From the NCBI RefSeq assembly GCF_001552275.1, contig NZ_BCQW01000005.1, forward strand, positions 90,314 through 154,313: a stretch of DNA of 64,000 nucleotides, read 5' to 3'. The position numbers were made by a program, and so were the translations under genes. Source of the stretch: Amphibacillus sediminis NBRC 103570. Lineage in GTDB: Bacteria; Bacillota; Bacilli; Bacillales; Amphibacillaceae. Below, piece after piece: positions 42,072-50,988 of the stretch. The notes under the pieces were generated by a model, which did no database searches, had not been told where the DNA came from, and saw only the letters and a program-made list of their open reading frames with translations. Position 1 is the stretch's first letter; every line of letters starts with the position of its first letter.

Positions 42072-42275
42072 TCAAGAAGTCAAACCTTTTTTTCGAATTT
42101 CTCTAAATTTTTTTAAAATTCTATTATTGTAAGCGGTACAATTCTGGTCCCCATTTTGAAAAACAGGGATGGCTTGGTGGACATGGTCAAACCCACTTAA
42201 ACGCTGACCGGCTAAAGCAGTTGGACGTTTAAGATATACTCGGTTTGCTGCAGGTATACAACATGCAATATCCAT
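42072..42275 (-). other. Unrecognised open frame, possibly a gene remnant
   Basis: 67 codons beginning 26 bases after the dehydrogenase gene's stop, on the same strand. The frame is open upstream too, back to that stop. It has no ribosome site before its ATG. The conceptual sequence (YLKRPTALAGQRLSGFDHV and on) looks protein-like rather than random, but I cannot place it. It may be the 3' remnant of a larger gene. No role is proposed. Confidence 0.3.
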
Positions 42276-42300
42276 TTGAATGAACGCAAATTCATGTTCT

Positions 42301-43392
42301 TCACTTTTTCACTTGATTATCCAACCAGTTCGTTAATTGTTCCATGGCTGATGCTACTTCTGCCGAAGAAGTAGGCTTAATTAAGTGGATCGATTCCCCC
42401 GGCTTTGTTGCTGCTTGGGCAACAAGCTGGTAGGCTTGATCGAGCTGACTGGTCACACCGAGCTCTTTTAATGAGGTTGGTAATTTTAGTTGACGATAAT
42501 AAGGCAGCAACGTATTCACTTCATCCAATCGATCTTCTAATACAAGTTGTACTAAAATACCATAAGCCACTTTATTACCGTGTAGATGTCTGTGCGTTTC
42601 AGAAAGTGCTGTTAACCCGTTATGAATTGAATGGGCTCCAGCGATCCTCCCATAGCGATCGCCAAATCCACCTACCATGCCCCCTGCCATAATAATCGTT
42701 TCAATCACGCGCAGAAAAGCCGGGCTAACACGTCGGTGCTGTTGATCATTAAGCGCCTCCGCCCCTTGCATTAATAATACATCACGACAAAGTTTAGCTG
42801 CATGCAAGGAGATTTCAATCGCAATCCCTTTATCCTCCAACTGCCTTGCTAACACATCGGCTTCATACCATTTAGCTATCGTATCACCAATACCTGCACG
42901 TAGATAGGATGATGGAGAATCTAGGATGAGCTCTGGCTCAATTGCTACCATAAATGCATTACGATTAAACACCTGATAATCGGTAAACGTTCCGTTCTGA
43001 TCATAAAAAACGCTTAAGGGGGTCCAAGCAGCACAATTTGAAGCGAGAGTTGGGACAATTAAAAAAGGTTGTTTCAAATGATTGGCACTTGCTTTGGCCA
43101 AATCAATTACCTTACCGCCACCAACACCTAGAATATAATCAACCTGCTCCCGTCTTGCCAGCTCCGTAATCCGTTCCACTTCGGCTCTGGAACATTCCCC
43201 TTGATAGCGGACTTTTACTAGCTTGAGCTGGAGCGGGTTAATAAACGGTTCAGCTACTCGCCATGATTGTTGTCCATGAACAAGTAGACCTTTACCCCAG
43301 CCTTCTTTTTCAATAATCGTCTTTAATTCAAATAAAGCACCTTGATGACAACGATAGCTAGTTGGTGCCCCTTGTACAAGTACAGCTTCCAT
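42301..43392 (-). CDS. Iron-containing alcohol dehydrogenase family protein (GldA/HcxA-like)
   Basis: 363-residue NAD(P)H-dependent dehydrogenase. Seen: the dinucleotide motif GVGGGKVIDLAKASA near residue 93, PTLASNCAAWTPLSV, and metal ligands Asp in GIGDTIAKWYE and two His residues in GAHSIHNGL and HLHGNKVAYG. It resembles glycerol dehydrogenase and more specifically the E. coli YbdH (HcxA) hydroxycarboxylate dehydrogenase, from memory. It is divergent from a methionine-type aminotransferase gene, as ybdH is next to ybdL, so reduction of 2-oxo acids from transamination is a plausible role. The ATG has AAGGGGAGAAAA. Confidence 0.85.
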   Translation of the reverse strand: MEAVLVQGAPTSYRCHQGALFELKTIIEKEGWGKGLLVHGQQSWRVAEPFINPLQLKLVKVRYQGECSRAEVERITELARREQVDYILGVGGGKVIDLAKASANHLKQPFLIVPTLASNCAAWTPLSVFYDQNGTFTDYQVFNRNAFMVAIEPELILDSPSSYLRAGIGDTIAKWYEADVLARQLEDKGIAIEISLHAAKLCRDVLLMQGAEALNDQQHRRVSPAFLRVIETIIMAGGMVGGFGDRYGRIAGAHSIHNGLTALSETHRHLHGNKVAYGILVQLVLEDRLDEVNTLLPYYRQLKLPTSLKELGVTSQLDQAYQLVAQAATKPGESIHLIKPTSSAEVASAMEQLTNWLDNQVKK

Positions 43393-43562
43393 AAAAATTT
43401 TCTCCCCTTATTTAAATTGGCGTCTATATTGGTGCAAATTATCCCACCGTATGTTCGTTGTGTCAAGATTCTAAATAGTCAAAAATTGTCCTTTACAAAT
43501 AAACTAACTTTGACTATAGTTGTTACTAAACTTTTAAATTGTGATAATGAGGTGCTAGTTTA

Positions 43563-44741
43563 ATGATTCACTTTCAACCTTCAACTGCTCTGGAACGATT
43601 ACCAGAACAGTTTTTTGCTCATTTAGTCGGCCGAGCCCAATCAATGATTGAGGCAGGACATGATGTAATAAATTTAGGACAAGGTAATCCAGACTTACCA
43701 ACACCAATAAGAATTGTTGAAGCGCTACAACAAGCTGCTGCCAACCCTCTTCACCATAAATATTCACCATTTCGCGGTCATCATTTTTTAAAGGAAGCTG
43801 TGGCTACTTATTACCAACGTGAGTATGGAGTTAACTTAGATCCCGAAAACGAGGTTGCTATTCTACCAGGCTCAAAAACTGGCCTGGTTGAGTTGAGTCA
43901 ATGCTTGCTAAATCCTGGTGACGTTGCCTTGCTTCCAGATCCCGGGTACCCTGACTATTTATCTGGAATTGCTCTTGCTCATGCCGAACCTGTCTTGATG
44001 CCCTTACTTGAACAAAATCAGTTCTTACCTGACTATGATGCCATTGATGCAGACAAGCTTACTAAAGCTAAATTAATGTTTCTAAATTACCCGAATAATC
44101 CAACAGCAGCTGTTGCTGATGCTCATTTTTTTGAACAAACGGTTCAACTAGCTAAACAACATCATATCTGCATTTGTCATGATTTCGCGTACTCGTCAAT
44201 CAGTTATGATGGAAATAAAGCTCGAAGCTTCTTACAAACGGAAGGAGCTAAAGATGTTGGAATAGAAATGTTTACTTTATCTAAGGCATACAACATGGCA
44301 GGCTGGCGAGTTGGTTTTGCTGTAGGGAATCGGTCAGTCATTGAACAAATCAACTTAATGCAAGATCACCTCTATGTGAGCTTATTTGGGGCGATTCAAG
44401 AAGCAGCTGCAGAAGCTTTGCTAGGTCCACAGAACGAAACAATAGCTTTAACCCAAGTCTATCAAGATCGTCGTGATCATTTTATCTCGTTACTTCAACA
44501 ATCAGGCTGGGGAGTCACATCACCTCAAGGGACTTTCTTTTGCTGGCTAAAGGTTCCATCTGGCTTCTCTTCTCAGGAATTTGCTGATTGCTTATTGGAG
44601 CACGCACATGTAGTCGTAGCACCAGGGAATGGGTTCGGCTCTTGTGGAGAAGGGTTTGTAAGAGCCGGGCTGGTAACCGAAAAAGAAAGATTAATTGAAG
44701 CAGCTGAAAGAATAGCAAAGCTAGATCTCTTACACAAGTAG
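43563..44741 (+). CDS. Class I/II PLP aminotransferase, MtnE-like
   Basis: 392-residue fold-type I aminotransferase. It begins ERLPEQFFAHLVGRAQ and has INLGQGNPDLPTP, YSPFRGHHFLKEAVATYY, FLNYPNNPTAAV, the PLP lysine in TLSKAYNMAGWRVGF, and C-terminal FVRAGLV. This matches Bacillus MtnE (methionine salvage, 2-oxo-4-methylthiobutyrate to methionine) and YbdL-type enzymes. A methionine role is supported by the metQNI operon close by; a general aromatic/methionine specificity is possible. No S-box precedes it. GAGGTGCTAG lies before the ATG. Its stop is six bases from repeat B5. Confidence 0.88.
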   Translation: MIHFQPSTALERLPEQFFAHLVGRAQSMIEAGHDVINLGQGNPDLPTPIRIVEALQQAAANPLHHKYSPFRGHHFLKEAVATYYQREYGVNLDPENEVAILPGSKTGLVELSQCLLNPGDVALLPDPGYPDYLSGIALAHAEPVLMPLLEQNQFLPDYDAIDADKLTKAKLMFLNYPNNPTAAVADAHFFEQTVQLAKQHHICICHDFAYSSISYDGNKARSFLQTEGAKDVGIEMFTLSKAYNMAGWRVGFAVGNRSVIEQINLMQDHLYVSLFGAIQEAAAEALLGPQNETIALTQVYQDRRDHFISLLQQSGWGVTSPQGTFFCWLKVPSGFSSQEFADCLLEHAHVVVAPGNGFGSCGEGFVRAGLVTEKERLIEAAERIAKLDLLHK

Positions 44742-44746
44742 ATGAT

Positions 44747-44840
44747 AAAGTGAAACTTCGTTCAGCGGGGGTTCGATGCATAGTTTGGGCTAGGGCAGAC
44801 ATTGCAAAACGACGTCGCGAACTTAGTCAGCTTCCTCTTA
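44747..44840 (+). repeat. Repeat family B, copy B5 (left third only)
   Basis: AAAGTGAAACTTCGTTCAGC, then GGGGGTTCGA to GCTTCCTCTT; the remainder of family B is missing. It starts six bases after the aminotransferase stop codon. Confidence 0.72.
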
Positions 44841-45032
44841 TTAGTCGTGGTGTCTCGTTAATATTAGCAGCAGGAAGAGGAGATAGTTAAAGCAAACGGG
44901 CACCAAGGATCGAATTTCGACCGCCTTCGCTTATATCCTTACAGACAAGTAATTAAATAGATAATCTGGATTATATCTTGTACCACCTTAAGGCGTCACT
45001 TCAGAGTTGATGTCTTTTTTTGTGTCAATATT
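44841..45032. other. Gene-free stretch between B5 and A8
   Basis: No convincing gene. A short imperfect inverted repeat (CACCTTAAGGCGTCACTTC.. GATGTC) with a T6 run near 45006-45018 may terminate transcripts from the aminotransferase gene. Confidence 0.35.
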
Positions 45033-45225
45033 TACTTTATCCAGTAGAAATCCTCCCCCTCCATAAGTAGTGAGGGAATCCTATTTGTATCCGATTCAGT
45101 GGGGGTTCAACCCAAGCTGAATCAAGTTAAAGCCTCCTCATGCCACAGCTTTTCAGAGGAAATGTTTCGATTGAAGCTCGAAAAAATCGGAGTGCAAATA
45201 TGCCAAGACGCATTTGATATGGGTA
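45033..45225 (-). repeat. Repeat family A, copy A8 (complete, reverse)
   Basis: Reverse complement reads GCGTCTTGGCATATTTGCAC, TTTTTCGAGC, GGCATGAGGAGGCTTTAACTTG, then ATTCAGCTTGGGTTGAACCC..CTGAATCGG and ends in the CACTACTTATGG hairpin. It is diverged but full length. The following 45226-45583 holds only the TTG-start leader of the next gene and no recognisable element. Confidence 0.75.
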
Positions 45226-45583
45226 GCTGAACAATACGATACAAATAATGAGCTTGATTAAAAGTCATGTCATTCGTGTAAACTATTAAAGAAGGGGAAT
45301 TCGTTTTAATTGAAATCATGTAACTAAAGCTAGTTTATTCACGTCAAAACATGTGAATCAAAGCTAAGTCTTGTTAAGAAGTTACCGATGTAATGATTAA
45401 GCCCAGCTTCCTCATATTCTAAATTTTCATCACATAGGATAGCGACATAGCCCTGATTCAAATAACTTGATAGATAGCTAAACTGATTTTAACAGATTAA
45501 AAGCGGACAAACTTTTGAAATTGTTGTAAAATAAGACTAGCCTTATGTTTACTTATCATTAACCTTTAAAGGAGGCCATCCAA

Positions 45584-46474
45584 TTGAAAGAGTTTCTTAA
45601 TAAAGCAAGTATCATTTTATTAACCATGATTATATTTATATACACATCTGTACCTGCAGTACTTGCTGACGCTATTGTTGGCGATGTGATCGTCACGCTT
45701 GGTGAAGATTTATCTCAAGACCAGAAACAGCAAGTATTAAAGGATATGGGTGTGGATGAAAACGAAGTCGAGATTATTTATGTTTCTAATGAGGAGGAAC
45801 ATAACTACTTAGGAGATTATATTCCTGCTTCACAAATTGGTTCGAATGCTATTTCTTCTGCTAAAATCACGTTACGTGATGACGATACTGGCGTAGTCGT
45901 AACAACTAATAATATCAATTATATTACAGGTTCCATGTATTCTAATGCCCTTGCAACTGCAGGCGTTAGTGGTGCTGAGGTCTATGTGACTGCACCTTTT
46001 ACAGTCTCAGGAACAGGAGCACTTACTGGTATTATTAAAGCATATGAAGAAACAACTGGAGAAGCAATTGATGAAGGCGTTAAGCAAGCAGCTAACGAAG
46101 AAATGGTTGTAACAGCAGAGCTTGCTGAAGAAATTGATGAAGAGCAAGCGGTTGATTTTATTAATGAAATCAAAGAAAGAATGGCTGAGGAAAACCCTCA
46201 ATCCGAATCCGAGGTTCGTGATTTAATTCAACGATTAGCTGATGAGCTAGGAATTAATCTTTCCAGCGACCTTCTTGACCAGCTTGTCTCCCTATTTAAT
46301 AATTTACGTAATTTAAACATTGACTGGGACAAAGTTTCACGGACGATTGACGCTGCTCGTGATAAAATAGCAGATTTTGCTGAAAGTGAAGAAGGTAAAA
46401 ACATTATTCAGAGCGTTGTTAACTTTTTCAAATCCGTTTGGGACTGGTTTTTATCGGTATTTTCAAAGGATTAA
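45584..46474 (+). CDS. DUF1002 secreted protein (YpuA-like)
   Basis: 296 residues with a signal peptide (residues 1-29, cleaved near VLADA), then GDVIVTLGEDLSQDQKQQVLKDMG and the DUF1002 core (SSAKITLRDDDTGVVV, NNINYITGSMYSNALATAGV). An acidic helical C-terminal half follows, ending in an amphipathic WDWFLSVFSKD. It resembles Bacillus YpuA, whose function is not established (cell-envelope role suspected). The TTG start has AAAGGAGG eight bases ahead. Monocistronic, ending at a terminator. Confidence 0.88.
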   Translation: MKEFLNKASIILLTMIIFIYTSVPAVLADAIVGDVIVTLGEDLSQDQKQQVLKDMGVDENEVEIIYVSNEEEHNYLGDYIPASQIGSNAISSAKITLRDDDTGVVVTTNNINYITGSMYSNALATAGVSGAEVYVTAPFTVSGTGALTGIIKAYEETTGEAIDEGVKQAANEEMVVTAELAEEIDEEQAVDFINEIKERMAEENPQSESEVRDLIQRLADELGINLSSDLLDQLVSLFNNLRNLNIDWDKVSRTIDAARDKIADFAESEEGKNIIQSVVNFFKSVWDWFLSVFSKD

Positions 46475-46511
46475 TAACTCTTACTTCTTTCAACTAAATC
46501 GACCATACCTT

Positions 46512-46548
46512 AAACGACCTAATTCCAGTTGAGTTAGGTCGTTTTAAT
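46512..46548 (+). terminator. Terminator after the DUF1002 gene
   Basis: AAACGACCTAA / TTAGGTCGTTT stem followed by TTAATTG; an 11-base loop. Confidence 0.75.
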
Positions 46549-46709
46549 TGTCCTATCATTAAATGGTTGTTCTAATAACCCTATTAAAGTGACTGACGTA
46601 GAAATAAATTAACCATAATCAAGATTGTAAAAATACACGTAGATGTATGACCAATTCGCTTACCTTTTCAGTGAGTACAAAATAATTTAACTTCCTTCAA
46701 TATTAAAAA

Positions 46710-46743
46710 CAAACAAGCTAGTAATCATGTTACTAGCTTGTTT
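46710..46743 (-). terminator. Terminator of the ThDP-enzyme/chemoreceptor operon
   Basis: AAACAAGCTAGTAA / TTACTAGCTTGTTT near-palindrome followed by TTTAATATT on the minus strand, starting seven bases after the chemoreceptor stop. Confidence 0.8.
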
Positions 46744-46749
46744 AAGGTT

Positions 46750-47937
46750 TTAATTAACCATTTTATCTAATTGATTTGCTACATCTGAAAGTATATCTGC
46801 TGAACTAGCCACTTCCTGCATCGATGCATTCAACTGTTCGATGACAGCTACAATGTTTTCTATATTACCATTTGAACTGCTAACAGCTTCTGATACTTTC
46901 TCGATCGATTGAGTGACCTGGTGCATATTGGTGGTGACATCATTAATTGCTACGTTTAGGTCCTGTACAAATTCATCGACTTCATCAACATTGCTAGCAA
47001 TGTCAGAAAACACCAGCTTAACATCTTCATTCAAGGTCGCTCCAGCCTTAATGGAATTACCTCCTTCGGTAATAACTTTAATAACTTCGGCTGTACCAGC
47101 TTGAATCTCTTGTATGAGACCTTGAGTTTTATTTGTGGCATCATTCGTTTGCTCAGCCAATTTTCTGACTTCATCAGCGACAACCGAGAAGCCTTTACCA
47201 TGCTCACCAGCACGGGCAGCTTCAATTGCCGCATTTAAGGCAAGAAGATTGGTTTGATTAGATATATCTGTAATCAATGATAAAATATCGCCAACTTGAT
47301 TAGTTTTTTGATCTAGTTGGTGCACGACGTCAATCGATTGGTTGACTTGATCGCCAATTAATTGCATCTGATTCATAATTTTCTCGACAGCCTTATCACC
47401 ATTTTTTGACTGGTTAATGGCCTGTTTAGATGTTTGAGAAACAAAGTTAATGCTCTCGACAATCTCCTGTAGACTAAAGAAAATTTGCCCAGATGTTTGA
47501 TTTATTTCGTGAATTTCATTTGCTTGAGCATCGGCACCGGCTGCCATATCTTGCATAGTTGTTGATATTTCACCGACTGCTTCACTTGTTTCTTTTGTTG
47601 TCGACATTAGTTGATTAGCTATAGAAGCCGTTTGAGATGTCAATCCCTTTGCTCCTTGATCAAGTTGATGCTCTGTTGGTTGCTGAATTGTTTGTTCATT
47701 GTTAGCCACCATATCAGCAGGGCTGATTAATAAAAATCGAGCAAACAAAAATGCCAATATAATTGTCACGATTAAAATAACGATAACACTTAAAACAAAA
47801 TAGAGACTTGTAATAGCCAGTCCTAGAACATCAATTAAAACGACCATGGTCACTACTGAAATAAGCGCAATTAATAAAGAAAAGACGAGCAGATATAAGG
47901 TATGTTTACGTTTGTTGTTTGTTTTTAAACTGTTCAT
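46750..47937 (-). CDS. Chemotaxis-type signalling protein without sensor domain
   Basis: 395 residues. Two adjacent membrane segments lie at the N-terminus (about 15-38 and 44-68) with only a few residues between them, then the methyl-accepting signalling domain with [24 protein letters not shown] and [13 protein letters not shown]. No ligand-binding ectodomain and no clear HAMP, so it would sense a cytoplasmic or membrane state, or take input from a partner. It is the last gene of an operon with a ThDP enzyme, a CMD-family protein and a STAS/SEC14-like protein. I start at the ATG at 47937, which has AAGGATG eight bases ahead. Confidence 0.88.
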   Translation of the reverse strand: MNSLKTNNKRKHTLYLLVFSLLIALISVVTMVVLIDVLGLAITSLYFVLSVIVILIVTIILAFLFARFLLISPADMVANNEQTIQQPTEHQLDQGAKGLTSQTASIANQLMSTTKETSEAVGEISTTMQDMAAGADAQANEIHEINQTSGQIFFSLQEIVESINFVSQTSKQAINQSKNGDKAVEKIMNQMQLIGDQVNQSIDVVHQLDQKTNQVGDILSLITDISNQTNLLALNAAIEAARAGEHGKGFSVVADEVRKLAEQTNDATNKTQGLIQEIQAGTAEVIKVITEGGNSIKAGATLNEDVKLVFSDIASNVDEVDEFVQDLNVAINDVTTNMHQVTQSIEKVSEAVSSSNGNIENIVAVIEQLNASMQEVASSADILSDVANQLDKMVN

Positions 47938-47961
47938 CTGTATCATCCTTAGCTACTCCAA

Positions 47962-48339
47962 TTAAATTTCCATATCTTCAACATCAAGGAATTTTAAACC
48001 TTCATTTACATCGGTAAATGCTTTGACCGTGTCAAACGTACCTGAAGAGCGTGATAAGCGATTCAATTGCATTTTTAAAGTTACATTTGGCGCAATGGTC
48101 GCAGATTTTTCAATGTAATTAAAAACATCCTGCATCAGCTGACCCCATACTTCGTTAACCTCAGGCTTGGCAACCGTCGTAATCGCACTGTTATCAATAA
48201 GAAATTTTTTTATTTGTGGCTTTTGTAATTGAGATCGAACAAAGTCTGCTTGTTGCTTAGCCTCTTCAATGGTCGTCGCCATTTCGTTGTACTTGAAATA
48301 AAACACATCTTTATGCTCTTTTGATTCATATTTTGCCAT
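47962..48339 (-). CDS. Small protein, possibly STAS/SEC14 (SpoIIAA-like) fold
   Basis: 125 residues, soluble, no known motif. The layout suggests a SpoIIAA-like domain: a strand with VFYFKYNEM, a helix, KKFLIDNSAITTV as a central strand, a helix WGQLMQDVFNYIEK, a strand APNVTLKMQL and a C-terminal VKAFTDVNEGLKFLD typical of such ends. This is fold guesswork by eye. GGAGGAATTATC precedes the ATG. Twelve bases separate it from the CMD gene upstream and 24 from the chemoreceptor gene downstream, so it is co-expressed and could link enzyme state to signalling. Confidence 0.7.
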   Translation of the reverse strand: MAKYESKEHKDVFYFKYNEMATTIEEAKQQADFVRSQLQKPQIKKFLIDNSAITTVAKPEVNEVWGQLMQDVFNYIEKSATIAPNVTLKMQLNRLSRSSGTFDTVKAFTDVNEGLKFLDVEDMEI

Positions 48340-48350
48340 GATAATTCCTC

Positions 48351-48728
48351 CTAGCTGTCTAATTCATATTGTGATAATACATCTTTAAATATATGTAGGG
48401 CATTGATTGCTTTAGGGAAACCGGCATATGCACTACAATGGTTAATCACTTCAAAGATTTGTTCCTTACTTAATCCGACATTCATAGCCGCTCTGAAATG
48501 ATAGGTAAGGCCTCGACCTGAATCCCCTTGAGTTATTAATGACGAGAGTGTGACAAGTGCTCTTTGCCGCAAATCAAGATTATCATCAGCATAGACATCA
48601 CCATAACCAAATTCTAATGCTAGCTTGGCCAAACGTGGTGAAAAAGCTTCAACTGCTTTCATAGAGTCAATACCCTGCTGACCTGCCAATTCCTCTATCT
48701 TCTTCCATCCAAATTCTCGTTTATCCAC
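48351..48728 (-). CDS. Carboxymuconolactone decarboxylase (CMD/AhpD-like) family protein
   Basis: 125 residues. The family core is visible: FSPRLAKLALEFGYGDVYA, LDLRQRALVTLSSLI, YHFRAAMNVGLSKEQIFEVINHCSAYAGFPKAINAL. A lone His-Cys (NHCSAYAG) replaces the CxxC of AhpD, so it is a decarboxylase-like rather than a disulphide-type member. Substrate unknown. I choose the GTG at 48728 with GGAG eight bases ahead; a GTG nine bases earlier is nearer to that site. It follows the ThDP enzyme in the operon, with repeat fragment A9 between. Confidence 0.85.
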   Translation of the reverse strand: MDKREFGWKKIEELAGQQGIDSMKAVEAFSPRLAKLALEFGYGDVYADDNLDLRQRALVTLSSLITQGDSGRGLTYHFRAAMNVGLSKEQIFEVINHCSAYAGFPKAINALHIFKDVLSQYELDS

Positions 48729-48742
48729 TCTGATCACTCCAT

Positions 48743-48780
48743 TAAATCAAATTCATCTTGGCTTATTTGCACCTAGATTA
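48743..48780 (+). repeat. Repeat family A fragment A9 inside an operon
   Basis: AATCAAATTCATCTTGGCTTATTTGCACC and TAGATTA match only the left 35 bases of family A. It occupies the gap between the ThDP-enzyme stop and the CMD gene. Confidence 0.5.
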
Positions 48781-50430
48781 GCTTCTTTTTAAGGTAGGTG
48801 GTATTTCATCTTTTAATGTCAACACTTCCACAACATTTGGCCCCTCATTTTCAAGTGCATGTTTCATAGCCGTCTCTAACTGTTCAAGTGTTTGACAACG
48901 TGTGCTATCCATTCCAAGTGATTCACCAAATTGTGCTGCATGAATGCCGTACTTGTATTTCCCACCAACAGATTTCCCTGCCATCCGTTCCATACCTTTA
49001 TCGACCATGTCAAGCATTCCGTTGTTAAAGACCACAATGGTGATATTCGTATGTTGGTCAACAGCAGCCGATAATTCCATGCCATGCATCATCAAGCAAC
49101 CATCACCGACAAAGCAAACAATTGGTACATCTGGTTCAGCCATTGCAGCCCCAATGGCTAGGCCAAGGCCATGTCCCATCGCACCAAATACATCATCGAA
49201 GTAAAAAGTACCTGGCTCCTTAATATCAAAATATTTAATACCGTAAAAAGTATGGCTGCCATCATCACCAAATACAACGGTGTGATCAGGTAAACAGTCT
49301 CTAAGCTTTTGCATAACGGTTGCTGTAGACAGACGACCATTAGCGACATCGTTATTTGCAATCAACGCTTGATGCTTATTCTCCTCTATCCAATAGCTTG
49401 ATAAATCACGTTTTGCTACATCCATTCTAGGTGGATATTGGGACAATAAGTAGGTTAAGTTTTGTTTAGCATCACCTTGGACAAGTAAGGTGTCTAGTTG
49501 TAATGTTTTTCCTACAAAAGTCGAGTCTTGATCAAAATGAACTAATTGCTTAGGGTATAACTCAGGAGTTAAACCTGCGGTCGACATATCAGACAACCTT
49601 GTCCCAATAACAATCATTAAATCGATACCCTCTTTGACATAGCCATCTGCTGCTGTTGTACCGCCTAAACCATAACTGCCAAGTGATAAAGGATGCTGTG
49701 TAGGAAATGTACCTTTTCCACCCGGGGTTGTCATTACCGGTATTTGCCAATATTCAGCAAACTGTATCACTTCCTGATATGCCTTTGAACGATGCACACC
49801 TTTACCTAACAATAAAACAGGGTGTTGGGCCGATTCCAGCTTCTTATGAACCGCACCAAGATTAGCAGAAATAGGGTTATCGGCAATCTCCCAACTTGGC
49901 ATCTCAATACTTGGCATCTCTTCTCCCAAAACATCAACCGGAATAGACAAATGAACAGGACCCATTTTACCTGTTAATGCTTTTTGCAAAGCATGTTGTA
50001 GATAACTTTCTAGTAATGACGCATCGTCAATACGGGCACTAAAAAGTGTAAGCGGCTTAAATAACTGGACTAAATCAGTTCCAAACAGACTTGAATCCTG
50101 CCCAAGCGCTTTACCATTATCACGCAACGATGGGTGTCCAGTCACAAACAACACCGGAGCATTAAAGGCCTTGGCCTGGCCTGCCGCAGTTAGTAAATTA
50201 GTCCCACCCGGACCAGACGTTCCGATGGCTATACCAAGTGACTGGTTTTGCAGAGCATATCCAGTAGCCATATAGCCTGCGCCACCTTCATGGCGTGAGA
50301 GTACAAACTCAATCCCTTGATTATCCATCTCAAGAATCAAGGGGGCAATAGGCTTTCCAGGAATACCGAATGCTTTCTTACAACCTAATTGCTTTAAACA
50401 CTTTACTAGATTGGTTGCTAAGCTAACCAA
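48778..50430 (-). CDS. Thiamine-diphosphate-dependent enzyme (acetolactate synthase/decarboxylase-like)
   Basis: 550 residues with the three-domain plan of the pyruvate-oxidase/acetolactate-synthase superfamily. The catalytic Glu lies in SRHEGGAGYMATGYA, followed by GTSGPGGTNLL, a central domain PVLLLGKGVHRS, and the ThDP motif GDGCLMMHG ending in VFNNGMLD. The rest of the active site differs from biosynthetic IlvB, and no regulatory subunit gene is nearby, so a 2-oxo-acid decarboxylase, oxidase or carboligase role is open. The TTG at 50430 has AGGAGGTG seven bases upstream; a longer reading would use the ribosome site as code. It heads the 46750-50430 operon. Confidence 0.9.
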   Translation of the reverse strand: MVSLATNLVKCLKQLGCKKAFGIPGKPIAPLILEMDNQGIEFVLSRHEGGAGYMATGYALQNQSLGIAIGTSGPGGTNLLTAAGQAKAFNAPVLFVTGHPSLRDNGKALGQDSSLFGTDLVQLFKPLTLFSARIDDASLLESYLQHALQKALTGKMGPVHLSIPVDVLGEEMPSIEMPSWEIADNPISANLGAVHKKLESAQHPVLLLGKGVHRSKAYQEVIQFAEYWQIPVMTTPGGKGTFPTQHPLSLGSYGLGGTTAADGYVKEGIDLMIVIGTRLSDMSTAGLTPELYPKQLVHFDQDSTFVGKTLQLDTLLVQGDAKQNLTYLLSQYPPRMDVAKRDLSSYWIEENKHQALIANNDVANGRLSTATVMQKLRDCLPDHTVVFGDDGSHTFYGIKYFDIKEPGTFYFDDVFGAMGHGLGLAIGAAMAEPDVPIVCFVGDGCLMMHGMELSAAVDQHTNITIVVFNNGMLDMVDKGMERMAGKSVGGKYKYGIHAAQFGESLGMDSTRCQTLEQLETAMKHALENEGPNVVEVLTLKDEIPPTLKRS

Positions 50431-50649
50431 TTTAGCTTCACCTCCTAAGAAGTAGTACACTTTACTTATATCGGCAATAATCGGTATAAAATAACTATAT
50501 TTTTAATAAATTTCAACAAAAGTTACTAATTAACTATGAAAATATAGTAAAATAGGTTTTTCCTCGCTTAATAAGATTTTCCTAGATTAATTTTTTCTGA
50601 GCCTAATAAGTAAATATAGGTGTTGTGAATAGGGCATGTTCAGCTCCAA

Positions 50650-50677
50650 AAAGCTAAGCATTGATCTGCTTAGCTTT
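50650..50677. terminator. Isolated hairpin upstream of the ThDP operon
   Basis: AAAGCTAAGCA-TTGATC-TGCTTAGCTTT, 11-bp stem with A/T on both sides. No gene ends near it on either strand except across repeat B6, so it may be a relic terminator of the LysE side. Confidence 0.5.
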
Positions 50678-50708
50678 AAATGATTAAGTCGTAAACCACG
50701 TACCCGAT

Positions 50709-50955
50709 AAAGTGAAACTTCGTTCAGTGGGGTTTCGAAGCATAGGATGTGCTCATGCAGACGTTACGATGCGACGCCGCAAACTTAGTCAGCTTCCTCT
50801 CCCCCACCTGAACGTTAGTTGAACCAATCGGGCCGTTACTGGTTGTTGGATCTTCCACTTAGACATGACGTGTTCCCTTATTTCTTGAGATGGGAGGCTT
50901 ACAAAAGCCCTTCGATGGGGCGAGTAATCGCAGCCCCAGACAGTTACACTGCGAT
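50709..50955 (+). repeat. Repeat family B, copy B6 (complete)
   Basis: About 247 bp from AAAGTGAAACTTCGTTCAGT to CAGTTACACTGCGAT. It is flanked by GATAAA on both sides (50705-50710, 50954-50959), a possible target duplication. It lies 34 bases from the LysE-family gene's 3' end. Confidence 0.83.
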
Positions 50956-50988
50956 AAATGATCTTCAAGTCTAGTTAGATCTATTGCC

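Noticed and set aside
42072..42275. Frame downstream of the dehydrogenase as a firm gene
   Set aside because: Protein-like but no ribosome site or family; kept only as a possible remnant.
45122..45319. Minus-strand frame of 65 codons
   Set aside because: It lies largely in repeat A8, has no ribosome site and gives no recognisable protein.
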